Of a stretch of DNA of 64,000 nt, positions 1 through 11,311 are shown piece by piece. The notes below the pieces were generated by a model, which was not told the DNA's origin, searched no databases, and was given only the letters and a program-made list of their open reading frames with translations. The stretch's first letter is position 1. The number at the start of each line of letters is the position of its first letter. The DNA is from Pelodictyon luteolum (GTDB taxonomy: Bacteria; Bacteroidota; Chlorobiia; Chlorobiales; Chlorobiaceae): the NCBI GenBank assembly GCA_020721225.1, contig DYNE01000005.1, positions 20,431 to 84,430 of the forward strand, written 5' to 3'. The position numbers were made by a program, and so were the translations under genes.

Positions 1-450
1 GCTACCAGCTACCGACTACTGGCTACCGACTACCGACTTCCCGCCCACCGCTCACCGCCCACGGCCCACAATCATCCCCCCTCTTCTACCGCGAAGCAAA
101 GCGAGCATACTCCCGTTCGCCCCGCGAAACGATACTCCTCATCTCCAGCTACCAGCTACCGGCTACCGGCTACTGAATACCGACTTCCGGCCTACCGCCC
201 ACGGCCCACAATCTTCCCCCCTCTTCTACCGCGAAGCGATACTCCAGCAATGCGAAGAGAGCTATACTCCGCGATGCGACAGCAAGCATACTACCGTTCG
301 TCCCGCGAACGATACTCCTCATCTCCGACTACCGGCTACTGAATACCGACTTCCCGCCTACCGCTCACCGCCCACAATCCCCATCTTCCCATTCCCTCAT
401 CGCCTGGTTCCGGATTATAATTGTATTCTTGAAATAGAATCGGAATAACA
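1..450. repeat. GC-rich intergenic repeat block
   Basis: Non-coding block made of about two and a half diverged copies of a unit of roughly 170 bases. The core CCGACTTCC followed by variants of CCGCCCACGGCCCACAATC occurs near 33-72, 179-213 and 346-379. The segment TTCGYCCCGCGAA(A)CGATACTCC recurs near 114-138 and 297-318. Short CTACCGACTAC/GCTACCAGC runs fill the first 50 bases and the stretch 145-178. The tail (about 384-450, TCTTCCCATTCC through CGGAATAACA) occurs again at 35704-35770. No plausible coding frame lies here. I see the repeat directly; its origin and role are unknown. The ABC-F gene starts 170 bases downstream. Confidence 0.75.
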
Positions 451-618
451 CATGCACATCAATAGCTTGCCGCGAGTATGCCCCCGGCCTGTCCTGACGG
501 CTTTTTTCCTCCCCATGTTCGAAAAGCATGGCCGATGCATGAAATATCGTATCTTCACCATCATACCGACTATCATGACCATGTATCCATAACGATTGCA
601 AAATAGACCTTTTCCTGT

Positions 619-2571
619 ATGTTTGAAGCCCGAAATCTCTCCCTCAGCGTTGGCACCAAGGAACTGCTCGCCGATTCTTCATTCCGTATCGGCGACCGCG
701 ACCGCGTTTCACTGGTCGGCATGAACGGAACCGGCAAGTCAACCCTGCTGAAACTTATCAGCGGCACATCGTCCGAAAGCACGATCGTAACCGAGGGACA
801 GTTTCTGAAATCGGCAGATACCAGCATCGGTTACCTGCCCCAGGAGATTTCCTTCGACGACGATCTGGAAAAAACCGCTCTGCAGTATGCCATGCATGCC
901 AATATCCGTCTGTTCGAGCTTTCGGAAACCATTGCAAAACTTGAACACGAGCTTGCGCTGCCCGATCAGGATCATGCGGGCGAAGCCTACCACAAACTGA
1001 TCGAACGGTTCACCGACGCCATGCACGATTTCGATCATCACGGCGGCTATACCATGCGCGCCCAGGCGGAAAAAATGCTTTCGGGCCTCGGATTCAGCGA
1101 AGCTGATTTTCACAAGAAAGTGAAGGCGTTTTCGGGAGGGTGGCAGATGCGCCTCCTCATTACCCGTCTTCTCCTTCAGAACCCTACCCTGCTCCTGCTC
1201 GACGAACCGACGAACCATCTCGACATCGATTCGCTTCGCTGGCTCGAGAACTATCTGCAGAACTATGAACACAGCTGCATTATCGTTTCGCACGACCGCT
1301 TCTTCCTCGACAAGCTGACAACGAGAACCCTTGAAATCGCCTTTCAGCGCATCGAGGAGTACAAGGGAAACTACTCGTATTACGAGAAGGAAAAAGCGGC
1401 ACGCTACGAGCTTATGATGAGCCGATACGCAAATGACTTGAAGAAAGCCGCCGAACTCAAGGCGTTCGTCGATCGCTTCCGATACAAGGCCACCAAGGCA
1501 CGACAGGCGCAGAGCCGTCTCCGCCAGCTTGAAAAACTCGAACAGGGGCTCCAGGCTCCGGAAGAGGATCTCTCGCAGATATCCTTCAGGTTTCCCAAAG
1601 CAAATCTTTCGGGCCGCGAGGTCATGCGACTCGAGGGTATCGGCAAAACCTACACTTTGCCTGACGGAACTCCAAAGCAGGTGCTCAGCAAGATCAATCT
1701 CGAGGTACTCCGAGGCGACCGTATCGCCATAGTCGGATCGAACGGTGCGGGAAAAACCACGTTCTGTAAAATCCTTGCGGGAGAAATCGATTTTGAAGGA
1801 AAGCTTTCGACCGGACACAATGTCAGCCTGAACTATTTCGCCCAGCATCAAACCGAAAATCTCGATACGGAAAAAACCGTTTACAAGGAGATGCTCGACG
1901 CCGCTCCGACGTCGGAAGCCCAGAAAAAAATACGGGACATCCTCGGCTGTTTTCTTTTCAGCGGTTCTGCAGTCGAAAAAAAAATCGGGGTGCTGTCGGG
2001 AGGTGAAAAATCACGAGTCGCCCTGGCCCGTATCCTTCTTCAGGCATCGAACCTGCTGATCATGGATGAACCGACCAACCACCTCGACATGCGCTCGAAA
2101 GAGATGCTGATCGATGCGCTTGAAAACTATGACGGGACCCTGCTGCTGGTCAGCCATGACCGATACTTCCTTGACAGTCTGGTCAACAAGGTCATTGAAA
2201 TAAAGAACGGCGGATTGCAGCTCTACCATGGGACCTACGCCGAATATCTTGAAAAGGCCGAAAAAACCCTTGAGGAGGAGAGAGTGCTGGAAAGTGCCCG
2301 ACAGAAGGCCGAAATCGCAGCAGCAAAAATCAGTAAAGTACCTCAGGCAAAACCCGCACCGGCCCCTAAAAAAAACCATCGAAAAATCGAGTCGATCGAA
2401 AAAAGCATTCAGGCTCTCGAACAGCGGAAGGAGAACCTGGAAGCCGTCATGGCTTCTGAAGAGTTTTATAAACAGTCACCGGAAACGACGAAAAAAACGC
2501 TTGACGAGTACCATACTCTCGGTACCGAACTCGACCGGCTATTTGCAGAGTGGGAAAAAGCAACTTCCTGA
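619..2571 (+). CDS. ABC-F family ATPase (Uup/YdiF type)
   Basis: Soluble tandem ABC ATPase of the ABC-F class, proteins that act on ribosomes (translation factors or antibiotic-protection factors) rather than as transporters; no membrane segments are present. The first ABC domain has Walker [10 protein letters not shown] near residue 35, signature FSGGW near 175 and [12 protein letters not shown] near 195. The second has GSNGAGKT near 375, LSGGEKSR near 455 and [12 protein letters not shown] near 480. A charged linker (about 240-310) and a C-terminal coiled coil (about 545-650) complete a normal-length (650 aa) protein. It converges with the sensor kinase, with only 10 bases between stop codons. 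No clear Shine-Dalgarno precedes the ATG; the start fits the family. The exact subfamily is not resolved. Confidence 0.93.
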   Translation: MFEARNLSLSVGTKELLADSSFRIGDRDRVSLVGMNGTGKSTLLKLISGTSSESTIVTEGQFLKSADTSIGYLPQEISFDDDLEKTALQYAMHANIRLFELSETIAKLEHELALPDQDHAGEAYHKLIERFTDAMHDFDHHGGYTMRAQAEKMLSGLGFSEADFHKKVKAFSGGWQMRLLITRLLLQNPTLLLLDEPTNHLDIDSLRWLENYLQNYEHSCIIVSHDRFFLDKLTTRTLEIAFQRIEEYKGNYSYYEKEKAARYELMMSRYANDLKKAAELKAFVDRFRYKATKARQAQSRLRQLEKLEQGLQAPEEDLSQISFRFPKANLSGREVMRLEGIGKTYTLPDGTPKQVLSKINLEVLRGDRIAIVGSNGAGKTTFCKILAGEIDFEGKLSTGHNVSLNYFAQHQTENLDTEKTVYKEMLDAAPTSEAQKKIRDILGCFLFSGSAVEKKIGVLSGGEKSRVALARILLQASNLLIMDEPTNHLDMRSKEMLIDALENYDGTLLLVSHDRYFLDSLVNKVIEIKNGGLQLYHGTYAEYLEKAEKTLEEERVLESARQKAEIAAAKISKVPQAKPAPAPKKNHRKIESIEKSIQALEQRKENLEAVMASEEFYKQSPETTKKTLDEYHTLGTELDRLFAEWEKATS

Positions 2572-2581
2572 AAAAGAAGCA

Positions 2582-5500
2582 TCACAGCCATTTTTTTATC
2601 ACCCCGACAAGTGCCGCCGGGTCAATGGGTTTGGAGACATAATCGTTCATTCCCGACTGGAGACATATCTCCCGGTCGCCATGCATGGCATGCGCGGTAA
2701 GTGCAATAACCGGAATATCATGCCGCAGCACAGCCGAAGCCTGATCCCGTATTATCCTTGTAGCTTCCAAACCATCCATTTCAGGCATCTGAATGTCCAT
2801 TATGACAAGGTCATAGACAAATTCATGAAGACGGGCAAGTGCCTCCTGACCATTGGATACGGGGTCTACGGCATAACCGAGCTTGCTGAGAATACCTATG
2901 ACAACCAATTGATTGACGACACTGTCTTCTGCGAGAAGGATTCGAACCGGGCTGTCGTTTTTTCCGGAATCGACTGCATCAAACAACGTTTCACTGCCGA
3001 CCGTAATCTTTTCCTGCAATAACTCCATATTGCAGGAATCTACGTCGCGGGAAATGAGAACTTCAGAAACGGTATTGTACAATTCAGACTGTCGTACCGG
3101 TTTAACCAGAAATGAGAAAAACCCCGACCGACAAAGCTCTTCATTATCAGGCCGGCGTCCTATCGAGTTCATCATAAGCAGTGCCGTATCCGCCAAAGCC
3201 GTTTCATCTTTTATTGAACGGCCGAGCATTAAGCCATCGATTTCAGGCATCTCCATATCGATAATGGCTATTCTGAAAGGATCGCCCTTTTCTGCAGCCT
3301 GACGAAGCCGCTCGATTGCCGTTGATGCGCAGGAAACTTCCGAGACCCTGACACCCCAGGAGGTCAGCAACATCCTCAGCATGTTGCGATTTTCAGCGTT
3401 ATCATCGACAACAAGAAGACGGATACCGGAAATCGATTCAAGCGAATAAGTCCCGTTTTCAGAAGGGAAAACATTTTTTTTGAGGGAAAGCGTAAACCAG
3501 AACTCTGAACCGATACCGGGCTGGCTGTTAACGCCTATATCTCCTGACATGAGTTCAACAAGCTGGCGGCTGATGGCAAGTCCCAACCCGGTGCCCCCAT
3601 ATTTACGGGTCATTGAAGCGTCAACCTGGGTAAAACTTCTGAATAACCGGTCAAGCTTTTCCCGGGGAATTCCAATTCCGGTATCTTTAACTGAAAAACG
3701 AATGACGGCCTCATCATCCGTTTCACGAAGAAGCGATACATAAACGGTAACCTCACCTTTATGCGTAAACTTAATCGCATTACCAACAAGATTCGTCAGG
3801 ATCTGTCGAACCCTGTCGGGATCGCCTCTGAAACGAACGGGAACATCCGGCAGAGCCGCACAAATAAATTCAAGACCTTTATCGCTGGCTTTTACCGCCA
3901 TAATCGAAGCAAAATCATCGAGGAGCGAGCGCAAATCAAAAGAAATTTCTTCAAGTTCGAGTTTTCCGGCCTCTATTTTTGAAAAATCAAGAATATCGTT
4001 GATAACAGTCAACAGCGACTCTCCGCTTGCAAGCACTATTTGAGCGAAACCCCTCTGTTCTTCGGCAAGCGACGTGCTGAGCAGCAGACGGATCATACCG
4101 ATAACGCCATTCATCGGGGTACGGATTTCATGACTCATATTTGCAAGAAACTCGCTTTTCGCCCGATTGGCGGCTTCAGCCGCAAGACGTGCGTCGAGCA
4201 GTGCTGTTTCGTGCCGATAGCGCAGCTCCGCATTCGTAAATAATTCCGTCAGAACACGCAAAAGAGAGATCTCTTCATCACCCCAGCTCTTCATCTCCCT
4301 TACCGCATCAAAGCCGGCGAAACCGAAACACTGCTCTCCATAAACGAGAGGAAGCGATATGAGAGACTGAATACCCTGAAGTTCAAGAATCGATTTCAGA
4401 GAACTATCCGGCAGTTCCTGAACATTCGGAATGTGAACGATCCTGCCCTTGAGATGAGTGGACACCCAGTCGGGAAGCGACGAATTCGGAATATTCTGAA
4501 GTTCGTCTTTTTCTGCACTGATTCCCTCACTGCACCATTCGTGCGTATTGCTCATCGTCTCTTTTTCAAAATCATAACGGAACAGATATGTTCTGTCGAC
4601 TTTCAGAAACGCTCCAACCAGAGCAAGAGCCCGATTTATCGAGCTGTCAAGCTCTTCAAGCGGTTTATTGACGAATCCGATGGCAAGCTCCATGAGCACC
4701 AGCTGAAATGCCGACCTGTGCATGAGGTCTTCCTCGGCTTTTTTTCGGCTGGTAATATCACTGAAGGAACCTGCCATTCTGTATGGCATCCCCTGTTTAT
4801 CCCGCAACGCTTCTCCTTTGCCAAGAATCCACATATAAGAACCGTTCCGGTGCAGAAACCTGAACTCGATACTGAATACCGGCAACTCTCCTTTGAGATA
4901 TTGCCGAAGAAGACGCCTGTACGGCTCTTTATCATCCGGATGAAGGTGATCTTCGAATGCGTCATAGGTATCAGAAAAAACCGTCTCGTCGTTATATCCG
5001 ATCATCTTTTTCCATTTCGGCGAAAGAAAAAGTGTGTTGCTTTTGAGATTCCAGTCCCAGATTCCATCGTTACTGCCATTCAGGGCAAGCATGTACCGCT
5101 CTCTGCTCTCGAACAGTTCCCTCTCTCGATTTATCACCCCGCGATCAATACGCTTGAGAAGAATATAAAGCAGGCCGAAAAACAATGCGAATATGACAAC
5201 GAGAGCTCCCCCCGAAAGCGAGAGCACTCTGAACAGTACCGCTTTATAAGCGGATACATCCTGAAGCACAAGAATCCTGCCTATAATTCTTCCCGATACA
5301 TCTTCAAGTGGCAGCGCCGCCACTCTCCATGATTTTCCGTTCCATTCGACATCCGCGGTCTGAAAAAAGCTCCTCCCCCGGCTTTGCGGCAGACAGGAAT
5401 CAAAGGTTTCAGGAAAACGGGTAAGTGTGGTAAATACGAGAACATTTTCAGCAAAGCGATTCCAATCGCTCTCGCGGCCAAGTTTCAGCATTGCTGCTTC

Positions 5501-6772
5501 CCAGGCGTTTCTTTTTAGAAGCGGCTTGTCGAGAAAAAAAGCCATGGCAAGACCCTGGGTGTAGTGAATATGATCGGCAACATCCTTAATCTCTTTGGCG
5601 ATATCGACGTAGCCGGCAACAACTCCCTTATGAATAACCGGCATGACAACCCGCAAGGTCAGCATGCCGTCAGGATCGAGTTCAATTCCTGTGGATATTT
5701 TTCTTGTTTTCTGTGCCTGCAGAATGGTAAAGCGGTTATTAAGCTCATTGTGTTTTTCGATGTCATGCATACGCAGCAGGCATCGCCGGGTGGAATCGGA
5801 AAAGCAGAAATAGGAGACCCCATGTTCTTTTTGAAGATGATCGAAAAGAGGAAGATATTTCCGGTAAAGCTTCTCCCTCTGCCGTTTAAGCAGAGCATCG
5901 GTAATGGATGAATCGCTTTCAATGACATTCATGGCTATTTCAAGCCCATCGGACTGAACTGACAATGAAGTTCTGAACTGTATCAGCACTTCGGATTCTG
6001 TCTGGCGTATGACATCTTCAAGGCGTCTGTCCTGCATCCACAGAAGAAGCAATGCAAATCCTGTGGCAAGAACAATGAAGACAACAACAAGAAAAGGAAA
6101 AAGCCGCGCGAGAACCGGACTCGACAGGGTGTCGTCAGACCGGAGTGAAGAGAACAGAAAACTCGCGACGACAATGGTTATGACGATGATGCAGCCTATA
6201 GGAAAGGCTGAACGGGAAGCGACATCCCAGGCCCAGTCCGCCGCTTCGATATCCATTCCGAGAACGGCAGCAACATTGCCGCTCCGACTATCGACAACAG
6301 GCAGAAACCCGCTTACCCATATGCCCCAGCGGTCGGGTAGCGGACCTTCGACATCTCCTTTTCCGGATGTAAATACATGACGCAGCAGGTCGGAGGCTTC
6401 CTGATATATCTGTCCGGCCGGAGAAATATCCGACGACCCCTCAGGCTCCGAATCCGCATAAAAAAACAGAGTGCCATCAGGCTTCATCCCGATCAGATAG
6501 ACAAAACGACATTTTGTCCTTACCCTGCAAACCGATGAGAGATGCCCTTTCAGCTCCTGATAACCGGATTTGTCAAGATCGGCAGCGGTGCCGGTGAGTG
6601 CCTGAAGTTCAAGATCGCCGAGTTCCTGCCGCATCATCATCATTTCCGCAAGAAGTCCGGAACGAAGTTGCCGATCGGCAAAATAGATCGTCCACCCGCT
6701 TAGCAGAAGAACTGAGAGCAGGAGAACAACTGCAATAATACTGCCTGATACGTTTTTTTTCATTAAACCCAT
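2582..6772 (-). CDS. Membrane-bound hybrid sensor histidine kinase
   Basis: Very long (1396 aa) hybrid two-component kinase. Order by eye: TM helix about 10-32; a periplasmic region to about 190; two TM helices about 190-247; a second periplasmic sensor region to about 510; TM about 513-540; a PAS/PAC domain about 550-680 ending in DITSRKKAEEDL; a GAF-like domain about 690-850; HisKA with phospho-acceptor NMSHEIRTPMNG near 880; an HATPase domain with DTGIGIP and GGTGLGLAIS; then two receiver domains with phospho-Asp motifs IIDMEMPE and VIMDIQMPE. There is no C-terminal HPt domain, so phosphotransfer must use a partner encoded elsewhere. The signal is unknown. Met4 is an alternative start. A duplicated sensor region with four TM helices is unusual but no break is visible. 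Confidence 0.92.
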   Translation of the reverse strand: MGLMKKNVSGSIIAVVLLLSVLLLSGWTIYFADRQLRSGLLAEMMMMRQELGDLELQALTGTAADLDKSGYQELKGHLSSVCRVRTKCRFVYLIGMKPDGTLFFYADSEPEGSSDISPAGQIYQEASDLLRHVFTSGKGDVEGPLPDRWGIWVSGFLPVVDSRSGNVAAVLGMDIEAADWAWDVASRSAFPIGCIIVITIVVASFLFSSLRSDDTLSSPVLARLFPFLVVVFIVLATGFALLLLWMQDRRLEDVIRQTESEVLIQFRTSLSVQSDGLEIAMNVIESDSSITDALLKRQREKLYRKYLPLFDHLQKEHGVSYFCFSDSTRRCLLRMHDIEKHNELNNRFTILQAQKTRKISTGIELDPDGMLTLRVVMPVIHKGVVAGYVDIAKEIKDVADHIHYTQGLAMAFFLDKPLLKRNAWEAAMLKLGRESDWNRFAENVLVFTTLTRFPETFDSCLPQSRGRSFFQTADVEWNGKSWRVAALPLEDVSGRIIGRILVLQDVSAYKAVLFRVLSLSGGALVVIFALFFGLLYILLKRIDRGVINRERELFESRERYMLALNGSNDGIWDWNLKSNTLFLSPKWKKMIGYNDETVFSDTYDAFEDHLHPDDKEPYRRLLRQYLKGELPVFSIEFRFLHRNGSYMWILGKGEALRDKQGMPYRMAGSFSDITSRKKAEEDLMHRSAFQLVLMELAIGFVNKPLEELDSSINRALALVGAFLKVDRTYLFRYDFEKETMSNTHEWCSEGISAEKDELQNIPNSSLPDWVSTHLKGRIVHIPNVQELPDSSLKSILELQGIQSLISLPLVYGEQCFGFAGFDAVREMKSWGDEEISLLRVLTELFTNAELRYRHETALLDARLAAEAANRAKSEFLANMSHEIRTPMNGVIGMIRLLLSTSLAEEQRGFAQIVLASGESLLTVINDILDFSKIEAGKLELEEISFDLRSLLDDFASIMAVKASDKGLEFICAALPDVPVRFRGDPDRVRQILTNLVGNAIKFTHKGEVTVYVSLLRETDDEAVIRFSVKDTGIGIPREKLDRLFRSFTQVDASMTRKYGGTGLGLAISRQLVELMSGDIGVNSQPGIGSEFWFTLSLKKNVFPSENGTYSLESISGIRLLVVDDNAENRNMLRMLLTSWGVRVSEVSCASTAIERLRQAAEKGDPFRIAIIDMEMPEIDGLMLGRSIKDETALADTALLMMNSIGRRPDNEELCRSGFFSFLVKPVRQSELYNTVSEVLISRDVDSCNMELLQEKITVGSETLFDAVDSGKNDSPVRILLAEDSVVNQLVVIGILSKLGYAVDPVSNGQEALARLHEFVYDLVIMDIQMPEMDGLEATRIIRDQASAVLRHDIPVIALTAHAMHGDREICLQSGMNDYVSKPIDPAALVGVIKKWL

Positions 6773-7027
6773 GAAAATTCATGCACCAACGAATCAAAGC
6801 CTCCATTAATGCATGATCGATCTCATGAACAGAAACGTTCAAACAAATGTGGCTTTTGCTGATACAGTTATTTCGGCATTCAGCAAGCCGTCATCGGGGA
6901 CGTGAACCTGTTGCTGATATATGGAGGCCGCCATGAAAACAATGTATTAAAATTAGTCCTGCTCTCAAAAAAACAAGCTGCTCACCTTACTGTCGGTTCA
7001 AGAACTGAACTTCAGTACGACAGGCTC

Positions 7028-7345
7028 TCATCGTGAAAACAGTCTCAATCCGGCAACTCCGGCGACAATAAGCAACAGACAGATGAGACGGGCCGTATCG
7101 CGGGATTCGTCAAAAAGCATGATTCCGGCAACGGCTACTCCTGCGGCGCCTATGCCTGTCCAGACTGCATAGGCGGTTCCAGTCGGTATGGTTTTCATGG
7201 CAACGGAAAGCAGCCAGAAACTGCAGATCATGGCTGCAATCGTAATCAGTGAGGGAATCGGTTTAGAGAACCCGTCGGTATATTTCAGACCGACAGCCCA
7301 GACGCATTCAAGGCTGCCGGCAACAACAAGCGCAAACCAGTCCAT
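7028..7345 (-). CDS. gdx: Small multidrug resistance protein, Gdx/SugE type
   Basis: A 105-residue, four-TM SMR exporter. It resembles the guanidinium exporter Gdx (SugE) branch rather than EmrE: the conserved Glu is in the motif [16 protein letters not shown], followed by [12 protein letters not shown] and a C-terminal GLRLFSR. Gdx proteins exchange protons for guanidinium as dual-topology dimers. The start codon lies 6 bases after the stop of the upstream oxidoreductase gene, so the two are probably cotranscribed; there is no room for a guanidine riboswitch directly upstream. The Gdx versus general SMR call rests on the motifs only. Confidence 0.88.
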   Translation of the reverse strand: MDWFALVVAGSLECVWAVGLKYTDGFSKPIPSLITIAAMICSFWLLSVAMKTIPTGTAYAVWTGIGAAGVAVAGIMLFDESRDTARLICLLLIVAGVAGLRLFSR

Positions 7346-7351
7346 AGGTGG

Positions 7352-8485
7352 TTATACTTTTATCCACTGACGCTGCCGGTTCGATTCGGCGGCGGCATGA
7401 AGAATTTTCTGGGTCATGATCCCATCGGCAAAACCGGCGGTATCGTGAAGCTTCTGTTCACCGTTGCGCAGCGCCTTGACAATACGGTGGGCAAGAAAAG
7501 CAAACCCGACGGCGAAAATACCGTGTACGGCTAACGACGAGAGCTTAATTCGTTCCTGAAGCACCAGTTCATCCCAACCAAGCATCGGCTCGATCTGCTT
7601 CCATCGCGGAGCGTCGATAAGGCTTCGACCTATCTTTGCCTCGCTGTTGGCAATCTCCCAGAGCCTTCCTGCACCGTCAAGACGTATGGTTTTCATGCTT
7701 CCGACCACCTCGAAGGAGAACCAGGTATAAGAGCCTACCGTCGTAACATGCATGAGCGAAGAAGAACCGAGCGCTATCGAAGAGGGACCGAATTTCATAA
7801 ACATGGCAAAACTGTCGTCGGAGGTGACCTGGCATGATTTCCCCCGCTCATCGGGACGCTGCGGAATCGAGGTTGCAAGATTGCAGCAGACCTCTGATAT
7901 CTCTCCTATAAGATAGCGGTTCAGGTCAATGAGATGCGAGCCTATGGCGCCGAGAGCGCCGCCCCCTTTTGCAGCGTCGCTCCACCATGAGTAGCGCTGT
8001 TCAGGCCGGTTACGGGTGGCAAGGTTGACGACACTCCTGACTTCATACACTTTGCCGATTTCTCCGCTGTCGATCATCTGTTTCATGCACCGTATGGCCG
8101 GATGTAGACGCAACTGATGATCGATCAGGGCAAGGCCCGGTGAACGAAGAGCGGTAAAATGCATGGCTGCTGCTTCGGGAACCGTTAGCGCGAATGGTTT
8201 CTCGCACAGCACGCTTTTACCGCTTTCAAGCAGTGCCGTCACCATTCGGGCATGCAGAAAAGGGGGAGTGGTCACACAGACCAGATCGAGATCGGCCGTC
8301 AGCATATCCTGCCAATCGGCATACCCGTCGGGAATGCCGAATCGATCCATGAATTTGAGACGACGGGCTTCGGTCGGGCTTGCCACGGCGGCAAGCTGAA
8401 CGTCCTCGAGCAGCGAAAATGCCGGTGCCTGAGCCACCTGTGCCCAACCGCTGCCGAGAAAACCTATTCTGACTGTTTTTTTCAT
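7352..8485 (-). CDS. Gfo/Idh/MocA family oxidoreductase
   Basis: NAD(P)-dependent oxidoreductase of about 377 aa. The N-terminal Rossmann fold opens with [16 protein letters not shown], and the conserved CEKPFA motif of the family follows near residue 97. A C-terminal alpha/beta substrate domain contains [15 protein letters not shown]. The frame stays open upstream to 8548, but that extension reads through the terminator hairpin at 8512-8541, so the start at 8485 is preferred. The substrate cannot be predicted. It lies directly upstream of the SMR exporter gene and downstream of hemN, separated from the latter by the terminator. Confidence 0.85.
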   Translation of the reverse strand: MKKTVRIGFLGSGWAQVAQAPAFSLLEDVQLAAVASPTEARRLKFMDRFGIPDGYADWQDMLTADLDLVCVTTPPFLHARMVTALLESGKSVLCEKPFALTVPEAAAMHFTALRSPGLALIDHQLRLHPAIRCMKQMIDSGEIGKVYEVRSVVNLATRNRPEQRYSWWSDAAKGGGALGAIGSHLIDLNRYLIGEISEVCCNLATSIPQRPDERGKSCQVTSDDSFAMFMKFGPSSIALGSSSLMHVTTVGSYTWFSFEVVGSMKTIRLDGAGRLWEIANSEAKIGRSLIDAPRWKQIEPMLGWDELVLQERIKLSSLAVHGIFAVGFAFLAHRIVKALRNGEQKLHDTAGFADGIMTQKILHAAAESNRQRQWIKV

Positions 8486-8511
8486 GCCAATAATAGATGA
8501 TGGGGACATAA

Positions 8512-8541
8512 AAAAAGGGTGATTACCATCACCCTTTTTTC
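8512..8541 (-). terminator. Rho-independent terminator after hemN
   Basis: Near-perfect hairpin AAAAAAGGGTGA / TCACCCTTTTTT with a six-base loop between hemN and the downstream oxidoreductase gene. The T-run is present on both strands, so it could act bidirectionally. It is placed to end the hemN transcript. Confidence 0.9.
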
Positions 8542-8560
8542 TTTTCATGCATGTCAGCGG

Positions 8561-9982
8561 TCAACCGACCTGCTGTTGGGCTTTGGCCTGACGTGCCCGT
8601 TCGATATACTCTTTCTGTATATCCCTGGATACGTTGTACGCTTTCGAAAGGCTGTCGGAACGCCAGAGACGCGCATCGAAAGCCATACAGATGTTCCGGA
8701 GAAAAGGAATGCCGATTTCGGTTACCCGCACGCCGTTTTCCAGAAGCACTACCATACCGTCGTTCTCCATATCCTCAAGGCGGTAACGCGCAATATCGAG
8801 TTCTTCGGTGTACATTTTCGGATCTTCCCACGATGTCTCCTGACGGCACATGAGATTGAGAATGTGGCGTCTGAGCACAAGATCTTCATCGGTAAGCAGA
8901 TGTCCGCGAAGAATCGGGAACCGGCCTTTGTTGATCTCTTCGATATATTTCTGGTCGCCTCGCTCGTTCTGCGCGAAGGCGTACCATGTATCGCTGATCG
9001 ACGATGCGCCGAGGGCGATCATCATCTGCGTCGTGTTTTCGGTATAACCCATGAAGTTCCGGTGCAAAGAGCCGTCTTTTGCAGCCAGATAAAGCGAATC
9101 GCCCTCAAGCGCGAAATGGTCCATGCCTATCTCATGATAGCCGATGGACTCGAGCATGGCCCGTCCCTTGTCGTAAAGCTCCTGTTTGACGTCGCCGACC
9201 GGAAGGTCCTCTTCCTTGAACTTGCGCTGCCCTTCATACATGTGAGGGTTGTGACCGTAAGCATAAAAAGCGAGGCGGTCGGGTCGAAGCTGCATGACCT
9301 TGTCGATGGTATCGGTTATAGTGGCAAGCGTCTGTTTCGGAAGACCGTAAACAAGATCGAAGTTGACCGAGGTAAAGCCGATCTGCCGTGCGATATCGAC
9401 CTTCTCCTTGACCAGCTCGAAGGACTGTGGACGGTTGATCTCCTGCTGCACTACCGGATCGAAGTCCTGGATTCCGAAACTCATTCTCCGGAAACCCACG
9501 CGGTAGAGCGCTTCAAGGTGCTCTTTGGATGTGGAACGGGGATTGGTTTCGAAACTGAACATATAGTTGTCCATGCGGTTGACGGTCTTGAAGAGATTCT
9601 CGACAAGACGGGCGAGGTTCTCCGGACTGAAAAAGGTCGGAGTGCCTCCGCCGATATGCAGTTCCTTGACATTGAGGGTACCGGGAAATACATCGAGGTA
9701 CATCTGCCACTCTTTCTGTAGCGCTTCGAGATAGGGTTCCTCAAAAGAGTGATCCTGAGTGCGATGAGCATTGCATCCGCAAAAATAACAGTAGTTCTCG
9801 CAGTAAGGAATATGGATGTACATGCTTATGCCGGTGGTCTCGTTACTGTCGTTGAAACCTTTCACCATAGCCTCTTTCCACTGCTCCTGGGTTACGCCAT
9901 CGCTGCTCCAGGAAGGAATGGTGGGATAGCTTGTATAACGCGGACCGGGATTGCTGTACTTTACTGCGAGATTGGTTGCCAT
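8561..9982 (-). CDS. hemN: Oxygen-independent coproporphyrinogen III oxidase
   Basis: Radical SAM enzyme that decarboxylates two propionates of coproporphyrinogen III to give protoporphyrinogen IX, in the haem and (bacterio)chlorophyll pathway of an anaerobe. The protein (473 aa) begins [20 protein letters not shown], as in true HemN. The cluster motif is [11 protein letters not shown] (CxxxCxxCxC), not the HemW form, and GGGTPTF follows. An upstream in-frame ATG exists at 10000, but the Shine-Dalgarno AGAGGA sits nine bases before the ATG at 9982, so that start is chosen. It is divergent from purE and ends in a strong terminator. Confidence 0.95.
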   Translation of the reverse strand: MATNLAVKYSNPGPRYTSYPTIPSWSSDGVTQEQWKEAMVKGFNDSNETTGISMYIHIPYCENYCYFCGCNAHRTQDHSFEEPYLEALQKEWQMYLDVFPGTLNVKELHIGGGTPTFFSPENLARLVENLFKTVNRMDNYMFSFETNPRSTSKEHLEALYRVGFRRMSFGIQDFDPVVQQEINRPQSFELVKEKVDIARQIGFTSVNFDLVYGLPKQTLATITDTIDKVMQLRPDRLAFYAYGHNPHMYEGQRKFKEEDLPVGDVKQELYDKGRAMLESIGYHEIGMDHFALEGDSLYLAAKDGSLHRNFMGYTENTTQMMIALGASSISDTWYAFAQNERGDQKYIEEINKGRFPILRGHLLTDEDLVLRRHILNLMCRQETSWEDPKMYTEELDIARYRLEDMENDGMVVLLENGVRVTEIGIPFLRNICMAFDARLWRSDSLSKAYNVSRDIQKEYIERARQAKAQQQVG

Positions 9983-10109
9983 TGTAATCTTCCTCTCCAT
10001 GTGTTATTTTTAAAATTGGATGTGTCAAAATACATAAAACTCGGCAATTTCAGAAACATCCGTAATCAGGCGGCACGCATACCGTTCCGCTCAGTAAATC
10101 TATTTTTTT

Positions 10110-10625
10110 ATGGCGCAGGAAAATACCCCGCTGGTCGGCATCATCATGGGATCGGATTCGGATTTCGAAATCATGAAAGAGGCTGTTTACGTGCTCGATG
10201 AATTCGGCATCGCTTCTGAAATTTCGGTTATCTCGGCACACCGTACGCCGCAGGACCTTGAAAAGTATGCCGTAACGGCAAGAACCCGCGGTCTGAAAAT
10301 CATTATCGCAGGAGCAGGCGGAGCGGCTCATCTGCCGGGCGTCACGGCGGCCATGACCGTCCTGCCGGTAATCGGCGTACCGATTTTCAGTAAAAAACTC
10401 AACGGGCAGGATTCGCTCTATTCGATTGTACAGATGCCTGCAGGCATTCCAGTAGCTACGGTAGGTATCGACAATGCACGGAACGCGGCACTGCTTGCCC
10501 TGCAGATACTCGCTCTTTCAGACAGCGCGATCATGACGGCAATGGAAGAGTTCCGGATAAAACTTGCCGATGCATCCCGCCAGAAAACCGGAAAAATCCG
10601 GGATATGCTGCATGCTAAAAGCTGA
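10110..10625 (+). CDS. purE: N5-carboxyaminoimidazole ribonucleotide mutase
   Basis: Class I PurE of 171 aa, which converts N5-CAIR to CAIR in purine synthesis and works with PurK. Visible motifs are [11 protein letters not shown] (phosphate/ribose binding), SAHRTP (catalytic His), [12 protein letters not shown] and the conserved [11 protein letters not shown]. Length and architecture are normal for the family. The downstream cupin gene overlaps its last 14 bases, suggesting a two-gene transcript. No purK is visible in the window. Confidence 0.96.
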   Translation: MAQENTPLVGIIMGSDSDFEIMKEAVYVLDEFGIASEISVISAHRTPQDLEKYAVTARTRGLKIIIAGAGGAAHLPGVTAAMTVLPVIGVPIFSKKLNGQDSLYSIVQMPAGIPVATVGIDNARNAALLALQILALSDSAIMTAMEEFRIKLADASRQKTGKIRDMLHAKS

Positions 10626-11118
10626 CTACTGGATAGAGCAACTCGAACTCGAGCCGCATCCCGAAGGAGGTTTCTACCGGGAGACATACCGGAGTCGGGG
10701 AACTTGCCATTTCGGGGCAAACGAACCCTTCGAGGGAGAAAGAAACCATGCAACCTCGATCTATTATCTCCTGAAAAACGGAGAACGGTCGAAACTGCAC
10801 CGCATTCATTCGGATGAACTGTGGTTTTTCCATGCAGGTCAACCCCTTTCGGTTCATGTATTTCCTCCCGAAGGAACTCCCTCCGCATTCACCCTTGGCG
10901 GCTCGCCTCACAAAGGCGAGGTGCTGCAGGAGGTCGTTCGGGCTGAAAACTGGTTCGGGGCCTGCCATACTCCGGAGAGTGCCGTGAAAGATGGTTACAG
11001 CCTGGTAAGCTGCGTCGTCGCTCCCGGTTTTGATTTCAGGGATTTCCGCTTCGCCGAAAGAGAGCCGCTGATTGAACGGTATCCCTCGTTTTCTGCAGTT
11101 ATCGATCGCCTGACATGA
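10612..11118 (+). CDS. Cupin superfamily protein (DUF985-like)
   Basis: A 168-residue predicted cytoplasmic cupin of the DUF985 type. Seen: [13 protein letters not shown] near the N-terminus, the metal-site-like [15 protein letters not shown], and GEVLQEVV with GACHTPES later. Proteins of this family form double-stranded beta-helix barrels of unknown substrate. The chosen ATG overlaps the 3' end of purE; the frame is open further upstream, but family alignments begin at [11 protein letters not shown]. No function is inferred from the purE linkage. Confidence 0.8.
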   Translation: MLKADYWIEQLELEPHPEGGFYRETYRSRGTCHFGANEPFEGERNHATSIYYLLKNGERSKLHRIHSDELWFFHAGQPLSVHVFPPEGTPSAFTLGGSPHKGEVLQEVVRAENWFGACHTPESAVKDGYSLVSCVVAPGFDFRDFRFAEREPLIERYPSFSAVIDRLT

Positions 11119-11311
11119 TCCGATCTGCCGAATCGTGTAATCAAGGCAAAATATCTGCATATCGAAGAAATAGGAACGTAACAGGCTGTTTGGCTGTTTT
11201 TTTGTACTTTACCAGGCACTGCCCGGGACGAAAGAGGACAAGATATTTCCGTAAAAGAAATTAACTGATGGAATTATAACCGGCTCAAGAAGAGAGAGGA
11301 ACGAAAAAACG

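Noticed and set aside
1..380. CRISPR-like array at the window start
   Set aside because: The units are diverged, unequal in spacing and without unique spacers of constant length; no cas genes are present.
739..1851. Long open frame antisense to the ABC-F gene (also 11285-12658 and 28504-29817 antisense to NDH-2 and to the aldolase fusion)
   Set aside because: They mirror strongly supported genes codon by codon, have no family resemblance and no ribosome site; the codon bias of the real gene keeps the opposite frame open.
7346..8560. Guanidine riboswitch controlling the Gdx-type exporter
   Set aside because: The upstream gene ends six bases before the exporter start and the next gap upstream holds only a terminator.
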